64,000 bases of DNA from Saccopteryx bilineata (lineage: Eukaryota; Chordata; Mammalia; Chiroptera; Emballonuridae), in contig NC_089490.1 of NCBI RefSeq assembly GCF_036850765.1, positions 110,367,074 to 110,431,073 of the forward strand. The letters run 5' to 3'. The position numbers were made by a program, and so were the translations under genes. The notes beneath the pieces are model-generated. The model did not search any database. It was not told the origin of the DNA and was given only the letters and a program-made list of their open reading frames with translations. Positions 1-12,376 of this stretch are shown piece after piece (position 1 is the stretch's first letter; every line of letters begins with the position of its first letter).

Positions 1-112
1 TAATTCTTCATGTTTAGAATTGTACTTAAACAAATGTAGTACAGTTGTTTAATACTGACTTGTTCTTTTTTATATCTTTTTTTTATGTAGCATCTAAGTA
101 TAAACAACTTAC

Positions 113-213
113 TTTGGTTTGGAAGTTGAACCATCTATCCAAGCCCATGGCTGATCACTGCTTTTCCGAAAGACTCCAGTCCATGATGGAGGTAATATGG
201 AATTCAGAAATTT
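113..213 (-). CDS. KLRC1: KLRC1-like coding exon 5 (lectin domain, part 2)
   Basis: One hundred one bases, acceptor TTTTGAGGTAG, donor GTAAGT. It encodes [15 protein letters not shown] and then the [11 protein letters not shown] segment, which align with the WIGVF-type exon of NKG2A; the expected WIG is WTG here. It is about 4.8 kb from exon 4 because a 3-kb L1 sits in the intron. Confidence 0.85.
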
Positions 214-3200
214 CTACCTCAAAATAAAGAATTTTTATTTAAATAACCCTTATGAAAGTTTATACATTTTTAAATGAAAGCAATGTATTTTTTCAAAGGA
301 TTCTTCAACTTAGAACAAAACAAAAGTGTTAGATCCTAATTGAACACTAAATAAATGGTTGGTCCTTTCTCCTCTTGATGGACCTTTGGGTTTTTTCAAC
401 TTTAGAGTTATAGTAAGTGAAGCTTCTATAAACCAATATGTTGAGATATATATATATAAATCACTTTTAATGTAGTTAAAAAACTGTCAGCCATGTTTGT
501 ATGTATGATTTTAAATTAACTGAAACATTTATGCTTAGCATTTTAGGTCTTAAGTTAAAAAAGAAAATTTTGATTTATTCTATTTAGTAGTTACCCATGT
601 TGACAAAACTAGCATAATAAAACTTTAAATACAATTACAAATACTTATTTAAAGTATTTGGTATCATGACTAAATCAACATAGTTTTCTACTATTTCTTA
701 GAGATCAGAGTTTTTATTATCTATTTTATAAATTAAAGGGTTGTAATTAAAGAAATACATAAGAACAACACAAAAAAGGAAAACAATAGAGCAATATCTC
801 TAAAGAATATAGATGCAAAAATCCTAAAAATAATTCTAGCTAATAGAATACAAAACCACATTTAAAAAATAATACATCCAATCAACTGAATTCATTCTCA
901 CTTGATTAGCATTTTAACACAAGGATTAGGAACACAAGGATTGTTCAACTTATGGAAATCGATCAATGTAATAAGTCACATCAACAAAACAAAGAACAAA
1001 AAGTATATGATCCTATCAATAGATATAGAAAAGGCGTTCAATAAGATACAACATCCCCTTATGTTTAAAACACTCAATAAAATAGGACTAAAAGAAAAGT
1101 ATCTCAGCATAATAAAGGTCATATATGACAAACTAACAGTTATTATCAGACTAAATGGTGAAAAAAATGAAGATTTTTCCTCTAAAATCAGGACAAGACA
1201 AGGATGCCACTCTCTCCACACTTATTTAATCAACATAGTTCTGGAAGTAGTAGTTGAGCGATCAGGAAAAAGAAATAAAAGACATAAATATCAGGGGGAA
1301 AAAAAGTAAAGGTATCACTTTCTGCATATGACATGATCCTGTATATAGAAAACCCCAAAGACAATCAAAAAACTATTAGAAACAGTAAACCATACAGTAT
1401 AGTCACAGAACACAAAATCAATATGGATAAGTCTATTGCTTTTCTATATCCCAATAATGAAACTTCAGAAAATGAACTAAAAAAAACCCATTTACAATTC
1501 ATTTACACTTGAAACAAAAAAATAAAATAAATAGGAATAAACTTAACAAAGGATGTGAAGGACCTATATACTGAAAACTACAAAACATTATTGAAAGAAA
1601 TTAAAAAAGACACAGTGAATTGGAAAAATATTCCTGTTCATGGATTGGAAGAATCAACATAGAGAAAATGGCTATATTACCCAAAGCAATAAATAAATTC
1701 AATGAAACCTTTATCAATATCCAAATGCCATTTTTTAAAGAAATAGAACAAAAAATTACCAGGTTTGTATGGAACCATAAAAAACCCCGAATAGCCAAAA
1801 CAATCCTGAGAAAAAGAATGAAGCTGGTGGTATCAAACTACCTGACTTCAAATTATACTAGAGAGCCATGATAATCAAAGCAGCATGGTATTGCCAGAAA
1901 AACAGACATACAGACCAATGAAAGAGAATTGAGAGCCCAGAAATAAAACCACATATATATGGAAAATCATCATTGACAAAAAAGCCAAAGACCCACAGTA
2001 GAGAAAAGAAAGCCTCTTCAATAAATAGTGCTGTGAAAATTGGAAAGCCACATGCAAAAGAATGATATTTGACTACATTCTGTTCACCTGCACAAAAATT
2101 AATTCAAAATGGATCAAAAACCTAAATATAAGATCTGAAACTATAAATTACATAGAAGAAAACATAGGTACTAAACTCGTGGACCTTAGCTGTAGAGAAC
2201 AATTCATGAATTTGACCCCAAAGGCAAGGGAAATAAAGGCAAACATAAATGAATGGGACTGCATCATACTAAAAAGCTTCTGCACAGCAAAAGAAATTGA
2301 CAGCTAAACTAATAAGCAGCCAACTAAATGAGATATGATATTGGCAAACTACATCTCTGATAAAGGGTTAATATACAAAATATATTTATATATAGAACTC
2401 ACAAAGCTCAGCAACAAATAAGCAAACAATCTAATTAAAAAAGGGGATACGACTGAACAGACTCGTCTCTCAAGAGGACATACAAATGGCCAACAGATAT
2501 ATGAAAAGATGATCATCTTCATGAGCTTTTTGAGAAATACAAAATCAAAACTACAATGAGATACCACCTCTCACCTCTTAGATTGGCTATTATCAACAAG
2601 AGAGATAATAGCAAGTGTTGGAAAGTTTCTGAAGTAATAGGAACCTTAATTCACTGCTGGTGGAAATGTAAACTGGTAGAGATGAATGAAAATATGGTGG
2701 TATCTCAAAACATTAAGAATAAAACTACCGGCCTGACCTGAGGTGGCACAGTGGGTAAAGGCATCGACCTGGAACACTGAGGTCATGGGTTTGAAACCCC
2801 GGGCTTCCCTGGTCAAGGCACATATGGGAGTTGATGCTTTCTGCTCCTCCCTCCCTTCTCTCTCTGTCTCTCTGTCTCTCTCTCCTCTCTCTAAAATGAA
2901 TAAATAAAATCTAAAAAAAAATTAAAAAAAAAAAAAAAGAATAAAACTACCATATGACCCAGCAATCCCTGTATTGGGTATCTACCCCCCAAACTCAAAA
3001 ACATTTGTATGTAAAGATACGTGCACCCCCATGTTTACTGCAGCATTATGCACAGTGGCTAAGACATGGAAACACCCAAAGTATCCCTTGATAGAGGATT
3101 GGCTAAAGACAATGTGGTACATATATAAAATGAAATACTACTCAACTATAGTGACATTTACACAGCTGAGGATTTAACAGTGCGTGCACCGGTAACACGC

Positions 3201-6200
3201 CTGGGGCCCAACTTCTGAATGACCCCGCAAAACCCCAACTTTATACTTCTTTCTAATGACACCAAATTTGATTTCATATGTGCAATTTTAACATTAATAG
3301 CACATAATATTTTTTTATTTACCTAAAAATATGGTTAACAGGTATTTTTTTTCTGTCTTTTTTTTAAGGGGTCCAATATTTTCTTCTGCAGCCAGGGCCT
3401 CAACAAGCATTAATCTGTCTCTGCATATACGACAACATATAATAGATGGACCTTGAGAACATTATACTAAGTGAAATAAGTAGATCAAAAATAGTTAAGA
3501 ACTGTATGATTTCACACATAGGGAGAATATAAAACTGAGACTCGTGGACATAGATAAAAGTGAAGTGATTACTAGGGCGAGGGCGACATGGGGGAGAGGA
3601 ATGGGGAAAGAGGGTAGAGGAAGGCGTGTAAAAAGAGACAAATATAAGGTGATGGAAAATGATTTGACTTTGCGTGATGGGCAAACAACATAATCAACGG
3701 TTCTAATGATATAGAAATGTTTATCTGAAATCTATATACTCATTGATCCATGTCACATGTTAAGTTTAATTTTCTAATAAATTTTTTTTAAAAAAATGAA
3801 TAAATGGCATGAAAGCCAAAAATTTGTTTTTTAGACCCCACATAATTTTTAATTAGACAAGCCCCAAACTGATCAGTGTCTATGTAGGTAGAATCCATGA
3901 TCCAGGGGTCAGAGACTCATTTCTCTGCTAACTACAACTGTAAATTCAGGAACTAATGAAAGATACAAGTCAAGGAAGACGCTGAAAGGTGGAAAGAGAA
4001 AGGGAAAATGGTTAGTACCCCAGGATTGGGAAACAACAAATTGACAGGGTACCTTATGTCTCCAACCAGCTGAAGAAAGGGGCTGAAGCTTGATACTTTC
4101 CAACACCCAACCTGTCAATAGGAAGTAGCTCAAGGAAGCCATTTCTCTTTTGTGTTGCAGAGAGAATCCTGCCCTGCAACATCAGGCAAACCCAGGAAGA
4201 TGATCCCAGGACACCTGCTATTAAAAGCAATCAGAAAAAGTGATTCTCCTCCCAAGAGAGAACCAGGATAGGCAGATTGGAGGTTGGACCAGCAATGAGA
4301 ATCTTATGACTAAAAGTAATTGGCTCAGCAAGGCACTTTTTCCCTGAGGGCATGAGATTCACATTCCCTAATGAAAGACATCAGATGGAATGGATTTGAA
4401 AATGATGCATTCATATAACTCAACAGTGAAAATTAACAAACTACTAATAAATTCAATAGATGAGAAGCAACGATATCATATGAGAGTGAAACGAGACAGA
4501 AGAAAGGTGTATACTGTACAATTTCATTTTATGAGGTTCATAAGCAAACAAAGAGCCTATAATTTTAAATCAGCACAGTGGTAAGTGGTGAGGGAAGAGA
4601 AGTGATGAGAGAATACACGGGAGCAGGGCTAAGGAGTCTGAAAATTCTGTGACCCGATTAGTAAGTACGTGTTTCTATTCCCCTTGTAATCAATCTGCTC
4701 AATTATGATACATTAAGTGTCCTTGATACAAACTAAAATTAAATAACAAAGTTTATTTTAGAAACCAAACATTTATAGAAGCACAGTTTTCTATGTAAAG
4801 CAAGACTGGAAATTAGCAAACGTTTATTAGTGATATAAAAATATAAAATATTATAAACAATGAATGTTATACATACGTTAGCTATAAAGATGTACAAAAA
4901 TGTGGATGGATTCTGCAAATATAATACTAACTGAAACAAGCCTTTAATAAAGTGTATGAAATATGTAATCTCTTACCATTTCTTCTTCATTATCTATGTA
5001 GAGCAGGCTAGAGTTCTTAGAAGCACAGGCCATCAAACTCTCCTTCCATGTTTTATTTTCAGTAAAAATATAATAGCAATTGTTGGAATATTTAAACCAC
5101 TCTGATGGACAACAACCACAGTAATATTCTGAAAAGAGATTATGGATTATTACCCAATAACAATTTGAATTTTTAAAAATGAAAATCAACTTATGTACTT
5201 GCATAGGAATAAATATATAGGTATAAAATATATATCTATGCAATCCCACAGGCTGAGCTATATAAAACACACCCATACACACTCACAGAGAAGGGTCAGC
5301 CTGACATCTAATTTATATACCTATAAAAAGAAAACACACAAACAAAAATATCCACTCTCTACATGTCCTGAAACTCAATGAATGAAACTACTTTTTAAGA
5401 AAAGAAAAATTACTTATCTCTTATTATATTAGAGCAGAAAATTTAAATGAATCACCAGCAATGGCTACAGTAATTTAAAATGAACATTTTTATAGTATTG
5501 TATAAGAGAGACAACTCTTCTATATTAATTATTTATAAAAATTTGTTGCTCATTTTATTATTTCTGTTCCCCCCCCCAAACAAATATGTTATCATTTTTG
5601 TCTAGCCTAAGATAGAGACAAAATAAAACCTTCTAATGTCAAAACTTTGAAATTCATCATGTACCTTTCTGGGTCATTGTCTCTGGAGATGAAGTGTTCT
5701 TCTCCAGCACTACAGTAGCTACAAAATTAAAGTAATTCTTTAAAAAATTAATCTAAATAAATCATAACAATTTTTGTTTCTTAATGAAGATTGCTGCATT
5801 GTCTAGGATCAGAAATATCTGTAATAAAATTGATTTAACAAGAAAAAATAATAAAGTAATAAAGTTTTAGGGGAAAATATTTTAAAAGGCTAATGGACCA
5901 TACTTCACCATATTTCTTTAAGGTGTATTGGTTTAACCATTCTCGAAATGAATTTGCATTTCTTCATAATGTCTTTCAGTCTCCTCAAGCATTTCTTTGA
6001 CTTATAAAGTCAGAATACATGAGTACGTGTAAAATATTCTTTACTAATATCATTATTTTATGCATTTGATAAAGTAAAAGATAATCATTCTACATTTATT
6101 TTAAATGTATACTTTAAAATGAAAAGCTCTAGTCCTTAATTTTATGAAGTGTTTAGAGGCACTGATGATCATTAAAGTGAAAAGTTCTGTAAAATCTTAA

Positions 6201-6867
6201 AAAAATTTACTTGCAGGGAATAACAGCTACGGTTACCACAGTGGACATCAGGACAAGGCAGATGACTCCCAGCACCCCAGCAATGAGCTTCCCTGGGGGT
6301 GATGGGGAATCTGCAGGAAGAGAAAAAATAACACTAATAAAGAAGAGATGGACAGTTGTTAGACAATTTACACAGAGAATCATATACATAAACTTGGACC
6401 CCAAACCCTTATTTCCCACTATAATCTTTCTCTCAGAATATACCATTGCATTTTCAGGAAATAGAATTCTCCGTGAGTTGTTGGTCAAAGACTACTCCTT
6501 ACAACAATGCTTGAATAAAATTAGTCCTAACTTTCATCTTAGAATATCATATTCCAACTTCAAGTTTTGATCCTTAGAGATGAAAAATAATCGAGCTTAT
6601 CTTATACTGTTCCCCCACACCTCTGCACCCCAAATGCACATCCTAAGACAGTGATACTGTGTATCTATTAAGCATGTTACCTTTGCAGTGGTCATGCTTG
6701 TCATTCTCTTGAAGATCTTGAGAAGTATTTTGAAGATTTAATTCTGCATAGGTTATTTCTTGCTCAGTTACTGAAATGGAGCCTTTAGTCCCTTTAGGTT
6801 TTACCTGCTGCTTCTTTGAATACTTGGCCACATTCAGTTCTGCATAGGTTACTCTTTGGTTATTCAT
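113..6867 (-). CDS. KLRC1: KLRC1/NKG2A-like inhibitory NK receptor, five exons, 3' end off window
   Basis: Type II membrane receptor of NK and T cells. The family member NKG2A pairs with CD94 (KLRD1), binds MHC-E-type ligands and recruits SHP phosphatases. Coding exons seen on the minus strand: 6681-6867, 6215-6310, 5665-5718, 4977-5128 and 113-213; phases match (1,1,1,0,2). The tail carries two ITIMs, VTYAEL (residues 6-11) and ITYAEL. The membrane span ([20 protein letters not shown]) has no internal Lys or Arg, unlike NKG2C/E, so the form is inhibitory. The lectin part keeps the CCPSEW start, the NCYY segment, [13 protein letters not shown] and then [12 protein letters not shown]. The final lectin exon should lie left of base 1. 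No stop or frameshift is seen. One odd point is a GC 5' splice site after exon 2. Which NKG2 paralogue of this species it is cannot be settled here. Confidence 0.87.
2730..2936 (+). mobile_element. tRNA-derived bat SINE (short GCCTGACC type) inside L1
   Basis: Head GGCCTGACCTGAGGTGGCAC, a box-B-like GGGTTTGAAACCCC, a CT-rich middle and a poly-A tail. It is flanked by 15-bp duplications AAGAATAAAACTACC (2715-2729, 2937-2951). Confidence 0.9.
3175..3410 (+). repeat. Unnamed interspersed repeat, copy A
   Basis: About 230 bases inserted in L1. It shares the sequence around GGGGCCCAACTTCTGAA, GCAAAACCCCAACTTTA and CCAATATTTTCTT with the inverted copy at 23650-23835. Confidence 0.65.
3800..4970. 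other. Intronic sequence, no gene recognised
   Basis: Intron between the two known lectin exons of the KLRC1-like gene. No lectin exon and no clear repeat family were seen here. Confidence 0.5.
4977..5128 (-). CDS. KLRC1: KLRC1-like coding exon 4 (lectin domain, part 1)
   Basis: One hundred fifty-two bases, acceptor CTCTTTTCAG, donor GTAAGA. It encodes [15 protein letters not shown], the TWKESLMAC helix and [14 protein letters not shown], a close match to the first NKG2 lectin exon. The cysteines of the long-form lectin fold are present, with sequons NKT and NSS. Confidence 0.9.
5665..5718 (-). CDS. KLRC1: KLRC1-like coding exon 3 (stalk)
   Basis: Fifty-four bases between an acceptor (AATTTTGTAG) and a GTACAT donor. 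It reads [17 protein letters not shown], the counterpart of the short NKG2A stalk, with a sequon at NTS. The frame is fixed by the lectin exon that follows. Confidence 0.8.
6215..6310 (-). CDS. KLRC1: KLRC1-like coding exon 2 (transmembrane)
   Basis: Ninety-six bases, phase 1 to 1, after a clear acceptor (TCTTCCTGCAG). It encodes DSPSPPGKL and the hydrophobic span and ends at the Ile-Pro-(Ser) junction known from NKG2A. The frame that joins exon 3 requires the donor GCAAGT rather than the GTAAAT four bases further on. Confidence 0.85.
6681..6867 (-). CDS. KLRC1: KLRC1-like coding exon 1 (cytoplasmic tail, two ITIMs)
   Basis: Sixty-two codons plus one base. It starts [12 protein letters not shown] and ends HDHCK, followed by a GTAACA donor. 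Both ITIM tyrosines lie in this single exon, as in human NKG2A. The start codon is chosen because it aligns with the family N-terminus. The exon continues upstream into 5' UTR, with a possible acceptor (TTTGTAAG) about 50 bases before the ATG. Confidence 0.9.
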
Positions 6868-6949
6868 CTCTGCAGCTGAGTGGTTTCCAAGACTGTGCTC
6901 TAAGTGTACTTACAAATAAATGTTACATGCAATGAAGAGATCCCTTACA

Positions 6950-9150
6950 AAAAAAAATGGGCAGGGTAGACGGTGAGTGTTTGGCTCATTTCCCAGTTAA
7001 AGAATCTAAAATTCTCCTTTTAAATTCCTTCGTGTTTTAAACAAGTATCACATGGTAAAATACATTTTTAAAAGATACTTTACATTTGCTGATATATTAT
7101 TTGTTGGAGCTATAAAAAGACATAATTAGTGAAGAATATAGAAGTATACTAATAACATTTTCATTAACTTAAAGTCAGATTCCACAGAAATATTTAGAGA
7201 TCATTAGAATGTCTGTTTCAAAATTAAATGTTTTATTAGAAAAAAGAGGCAGCATTTATGATCATTTTAAAATCCAATACTAAAGACTAAGTGCTTTAAA
7301 AATGGAAAATGGTTGTGTTGGCATATATATTAATTTCCTGTACTGAATTATATTTACTTAATGATTTACATTTATTTATTAAAATTGTTACCAAAAGGTC
7401 CTTTGTTTTGAGTGGTTGAACAGTTCTGAGAAATAAGTAAAAATTTAAAGAAATGTCTTATATGTTGGAAAATGTTACCTGACACATTAAATTTATCTAT
7501 AAACTAAAAATAATAAAAATTAAAACAAAAATATTTTAAATAATTTTTTTACAAAACTAGTTGATTATTTAATGGGTATGATCAGAACCCATAAGATGAT
7601 CATGTAATTTAATAATTCAGTCAAAGGGCTCTGTAGTCAGAGAGACAGGAATTAATTCTGGCTTTGAAACTTATAACGCTTGACCTTTAAAAAGTTGTTT
7701 GGTGTTAAGTAACCTACTTTAGTAATTTAAAATGGAAGTAATATGTAAGATATATTGCATGCAAAATTTAACACTCTGCCTGACACATACTCTCAATAAA
7801 TATTAATTATCTTAATTATTATTTCAGTCACAATTTTCATGTTATTATTTCTGCTTCATATCAGTTATACTTTGAAAAATAATTTAGTAAACAGAAGTAT
7901 AATCAGTATGGTATATCTTTTATGCAATGTTTGTTCAAAATTTTAATCTAGTTTCATATTTTAGAAAAACAATCTCATCCTGATTTTTAGTAAAAATCAA
8001 GCTGATTTTATTCAACATAATACATGTATAAGGAATTTGTTTAATCTTCATCATGAGATGAATTATTTTTAAAGTGTCTATTTAGAAAGTTAGGCAAAGT
8101 ATAAATAACATATTTTCATACAAAAAGAAAACAGACATTGTACTGATTATGAAATCCAAAATTAATTTTTTCTTATCGTGAGTTTCAGTTTAAATCATTA
8201 TAATTTATAAACCAAATTATGCATGAGTATATGCACTTGATTAATTCTCTACAGGTAATAATATGAATCATTTAAGAAATATTTCAACATAATTCCTATT
8301 TTATGGTTTCTTTTTACCCTGAATTATTCAAATAAAAACACTAATGTTCCAACTTGATTTTGTTGTTTACTAATTTTTCCTCAGTTGCATCACATTTAGC
8401 CTTTGTTTTCTCCCACTATATGAGATGGTCTAGTAGAGAAACAGGAGAGTAGTGACACATACCTTCTGTTAGCTGGAATGTCGGGCATCCTTTAAAGGGG
8501 AGGTGATAGCTGGATAATAAAAGAAGAAATTTTAAAATATAATTTCAGGACCAAAATAAACAATATCTGTGACCTTCAAAGACTGCGCTGTGAAGACTCA
8601 GAGTGAAGCAATAGTGGAAAAAGTAAATATCTCATCAATGTATCACTAGGTTTGAACAGGAAATCCTCACACTTTGGCTATTTTGAAATCAGTTCTTCTC
8701 ATCACACACCTCCAGAATACAGGAGACTTTGGGCTCCAGCTGAAAGGACAAATACACCTCTCTAAGTGTGTCACTTAGATTGTCCACTTTCAAACACTTC
8801 TGAAAAATTGTTTTCATGTTCTACAAAATATGAGGGATAGGCTTAACCACTCATGCAGTTAATTTGTTGCCAACTCAGTCACAAACACAGCAAACTTATT
8901 TCTGTTAACTATCTTAAATTTTACCTTTAGAAGTAAGATGCTAAATCTTGGCATTACATATGTCTTTTCCTCATATCCATATTATTTTACTTGTATTATC
9001 ATAGAAAAAGTCTTAAAATAACATTCCATACTGGCAAGTATTTAATGGTATTTATCACTAATTATACTGAGAAATTACCAAATTTTTAATTATATTGTGC
9101 CTGGCACAAAGTCTATCATTCCCAAAACAGCATATCCATTATTCTGCTTC
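6950..9150. other. AT-rich 5' flank and upstream intron of the KLRC1-like gene
   Basis: No coding exon is seen. The only structured item is the donor-like site at 8463. Confidence 0.5.
8463..8515 (-). promoter_or_regulatory. Candidate untranslated first exon of the KLRC1-like gene
   Basis: A donor-like AACAGAAG|GTATGT on the minus strand follows a short non-coding stretch containing CTATCACCTCCCC, about 1.6 kb upstream of the start codon. NKG2 genes have untranslated 5' exons, so this is a plausible one. The transcription start is not visible. Confidence 0.3.
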
Positions 9151-9154
9151 AGTT

Positions 9155-9600
9155 CTTTTTTTAAATTCTAGTATTCACTTACAGTTTACACTCAATATTA
9201 TTTTTGTATTAGCTTCAGGTGTACAGTATTGTAATTAGACAATCATATACTTTACAAAGTGTTCTCCCTGATATTGAAAGTATAATTAAGGCTTATTGAA
9301 TTAACAATCTTTAGTGGAGGAAAATAGGAAAATAAAAAAAAATTAATCTTAAAGAAGTTATAAAAATAAAATAATAACATATGTTTATAGTTTAAATAGA
9401 AAGAAAATAGTAAAGATATATTTGGACCCAAATAAATACTAATTATATTAAATATAAATAAAATAATTTTCAGTTCAAATATGAAGCACTGACTCTAGGT
9501 TCATCCATGTTATAGCAAATGACAGGGTTCCTTCTTTTTTATGGCTATCTAATACTCAATTATACATATGTATGTATTTTATTTTTTTATCTATTCATTT
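9155..9600 (-). mobile_element. L1 3'-end fragment
   Basis: Contains the antisense L1 3'-end phrases AGCTTCAGGTGTACAGTA and GGTTCATCCATGTTATAGCA. Decayed and interrupted by AT-rich sequence. Confidence 0.65.
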
Positions 9601-9965
9601 TTTGAGACACACCTTTAATATAAGCAATGAAAAGATAAAAGTAAAAACAAAATAGAGTCTATTAAACACAAACCAGTAGAAAATTGCCACGCTAAAGATG
9701 CTAAAGTTATATTAATTTTAGTTCATTTAAAAGAAATCAAATTTAAAAATTGATTTCTGGTTTACATTAGCCATATTTTAACAATTGATATAAAGCATTT
9801 CATTATTACAAGTTATTTAACCAGTGTACCTTAAATAAAAATAACTAAAAATATTTTTGAAAATCCTTATATGATTTTAATTCAGTAATATACTGATAAA
9901 AACATATAGATAGATTAAAGGTTACTATGCATGTTTATAATTTTATATAAATTACAATGAAAAAG

Positions 9966-10330
9966 TTCTGGCTGGTTGGCTCAGTGGTAGAGCTAGGCCT
10001 GGTGTGCGGATGTCCCAGTTAGATTCCCTGTCAAGGCACACGGATGAAGCAACCTACTGCTTCTCCACCCTTCCACCTTGTCTTCTCTCTTTCTCTCTCT
10101 CCTCCCCTCCCACAGCCATGGCTCAGTTGGTTCCAGTGCATTGGCCCTGGGTGCTAAAGATGGCTCTGTGGGTTTCTGCCTCAGGAGCTAAAAATAGCTC
10201 AGTTGCAAACATGGCCCCAGATGGGCAGAATGTCTACTCCAGATGGGGGTGCTGGGTGGATCCCTGTCAGGGTGCATGCGGGAGTTTGTCTCTTTATCTC
10301 CCTTCTTTTCTCTTGGAAAAGGAGAGTTAG
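9966..10330 (+). mobile_element. Rhin-1-like tRNA SINE, full length
   Basis: Head TTCTGGCTGGTTGGCTCAG, the central CTCAGTTGGTTCCAGTGCA, and the 3' GGATCCCTGTCAGGGTGCAT. Diverged. Confidence 0.85.
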
Positions 10331-10467
10331 AAGAGAAATATAATATATCAAATGGCTTTACTGTAAAATTAATTGTCTAAATACACATAGTAGGTAAAAA
10401 GGAAACAAATATCAATATCTGAGCATGTATCATAAAAAGTTAAAGTTGAAAAGCAAATTAAATCAAT

Positions 10468-10630
10468 AATCCTGGCTGGATAGCTCAGTTGGTGGGAGCA
10501 ATGTCCCAATATGCAAATGTTGCCAGTTCAATCCTCAGTCAGGATACATACAGAACAGATTGATGTTTATGTATCTCTCTCTCTTCCTTCCTTCCTTCCT
10601 CTCTCTAAAAAATTAATAAATACATTTTAA
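10468..10630 (+). mobile_element. tRNA-type SINE, short and diverged
   Basis: CTGGCTGGATAGCTCAGTTG A box, AGTTCAATCCTCAGTCAGG B box, then a TCCT-rich run and an A-rich tail. Confidence 0.8.
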
Positions 10631-10979
10631 AAAATAAGTAAGTGAAGGCAAAGTATATAAAAACAATAAGGATTAGTATTTAATGGCAAAAACAAAAATA
10701 ACAATAGAGATGATTAAGAAGGCCACAGGATTTTCATTGAAAACCCATTATAAAATTACTGAGGAAAAAAATAGAAGACTCAAATAATTTTTATGTAGAA
10801 AGAAATATAAGCAATTTTATAATTCTTAAAGATATTAAACAATTATTTATATAATTGTTATCTATACAAAATAAAATATTCTCAGAAAATATAAATTACC
10901 AAAATACAGTACAACAAACAGAAAATCTGAGAAATCCTACATGTATAAAAGAAATTTAGTTGTTTTAAAAAAAACAAAA

Positions 10980-11495
10980 CACTTCATTGTGGTATGATTG
11001 ACATACAAACAACTATATATATATATTTCATATATACAAATTGAAGAGTTTGAAGATAAAATACACCCATGAAACAATCGACAAAATTAAGTTTATAAAC
11101 TAATCAGCAGTTCCAAAAGTTCCACCACCCTTATTTTTAAAAACATTTTTTTTCTTTTTTGGTAAGAATGCTTAATAAAAGTGATATACACAAAACAGAA
11201 ATGTGAACTCTAAACTCTATGTTTTACAATATATCTCCAGTAATCACTATTCTATACTCTGGTTCCATGAGTTTGACTATTTTAGATTCTTCATAAAATT
11301 TGGATCATAAAGTATTTGTCCCTCAGTGTCTGGCTTATTTAACTTAGTATGTCTTCTAGGTCCATGTATGCTGACAGAAATGGCAGGATTCCCTTCTTTC
11401 TTAATGCTGAATAATATTCCATGATGAGTACATGCCACATGTCCTATGTGTGTCTTTAACTTGGCTGTTCCTGAGTAAATAAGCTGGCAAACATA
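10980..11495 (-). mobile_element. L1 3'-end fragment
   Basis: Antisense L1 phrases: CCATGAGTTTGACTATTTTA, TAGGTCCATGTATG and GAATAATATTCCATGATG. Confidence 0.75.
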
Positions 11496-11639
11496 AATGT
11501 TTTCCTAAAGTTTTATGAATTATCATAATGAATTATCAACCTGAGGAAGGAGTTGTAAAAAACTCTGAATTTATAACCACTTGTTCCAAAGCACAGGTGG
11601 CCTTTAGGACTTATAACTGGCATTGATAGTGTAGACGGC

Positions 11640-11975
11640 CTGATCAGGCAGTGGCACAGTGCATAGAGCTTCAGCGTGGGGTGTGGACGACCCAGGTTCA
11701 AAACCCAGAGGTTGCCGGCTTGAGCGCAGGCTCACCAGCTTGAGTGCGGGGCCACTGGCTTGAGCGTAGGATCATAGACATGACCCCATGGTCACTGGCT
11801 TGAGCCCAAGGTTGCTGGTTTGAGCAAGGGGTCATTGGCTTAGCTGGTGTCCCCGATCAAGGCACATAGGAACAGCAATCAATGCACAACTAAAGTGACT
11901 CAACAATGAGTTGACGCTTCTCATTTCTCTCTCTTGTTGTCTCTCTCTTTCTAAACATAAAAATAAAATACAATA
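11640..11975 (+). mobile_element. tRNA-type SINE with repeated GGCTTGAGC units
   Basis: Head CCTGATCAGGCAGTGGCACAG, then about six near-repeats of GGCTTGAGC- or GGTTTGAGC-type units, then CCCCGATCAAGGCACATAGG and a CT-rich tail. This is the long sub-type of the second SINE family. Confidence 0.85.
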
Positions 11976-12244
11976 TAAATGTTAAATGGCCTAACAGTAG
12001 CTTTCAATCTAACATTGTGAACTGAACAATTATTACATTAGTTACCATAAGCCATATTTGTAATAAAAGTAAAGTTTAAAAAATAAAACCTTTCTATTTC
12101 ATCACTAATCAGACATCAAGCTAAAATATTGATATGCACATTTTCACCTATAAAGTTACTAAGTATAAACTAAATGTAATCACACAGAGTTGGACAATGT
12201 GCAAAAAAACAACAACCTCAAACCTTTGTTTGCACATGCTTCTT

Positions 12245-12320
12245 TTTATATTTTTTATTAAATGTGTTGGGGTGACATTGGTTAATTAAACCTGTATAAC
12301 TTTATTAACCTCTGATTAAT
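12245..12320 (-). mobile_element. L1 3' UTR scrap
   Basis: Antisense phrase GGGGTGACATTGGTTAATTA, typical of this genome's L1 3' end; it recurs near 51731 as GGGGCGACACTGGTTAA. Confidence 0.6.
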
Positions 12321-12376
12321 CTAAATATTTCCTTTCTGGGATATAATTTGTCAGTATTTATCAAAATCCAATAACA

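Larger units (their letters stand above)
760..3790 (+). mobile_element. 5'-truncated L1 (ORF2 part and 3' end), decayed
   Basis: Reverse-transcriptase remnants are readable at 902-1309 ([21 protein letters not shown]) with many stops after. The C-terminal ORF2 region reappears at 2974-3177 (MKYYSTI). The 3' end near 3430-3790 finishes in A-rich sequence. A SINE (2730-2936) and another repeat (about 3175-3410) split it. It lies in the KLRC1-like intron between exons 4 and 5, in the opposite orientation to the gene. Confidence 0.85.

Noticed and set aside
902..1309. 135-codon reverse-transcriptase-like frame
   Set aside because: A decayed L1 ORF2 remnant, followed by many stops; not a host gene.
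6211..6570. 119-codon plus-strand open frame
   Set aside because: It is the complement of the transmembrane exon of the KLRC1-like gene and its intron.
11640..11975. CRISPR-like short regular repeats (GGCTTGAGC units)
   Set aside because: They are internal units of a tRNA-type SINE that recurs at 26459, 27965 and 59292; the genome is mammalian.
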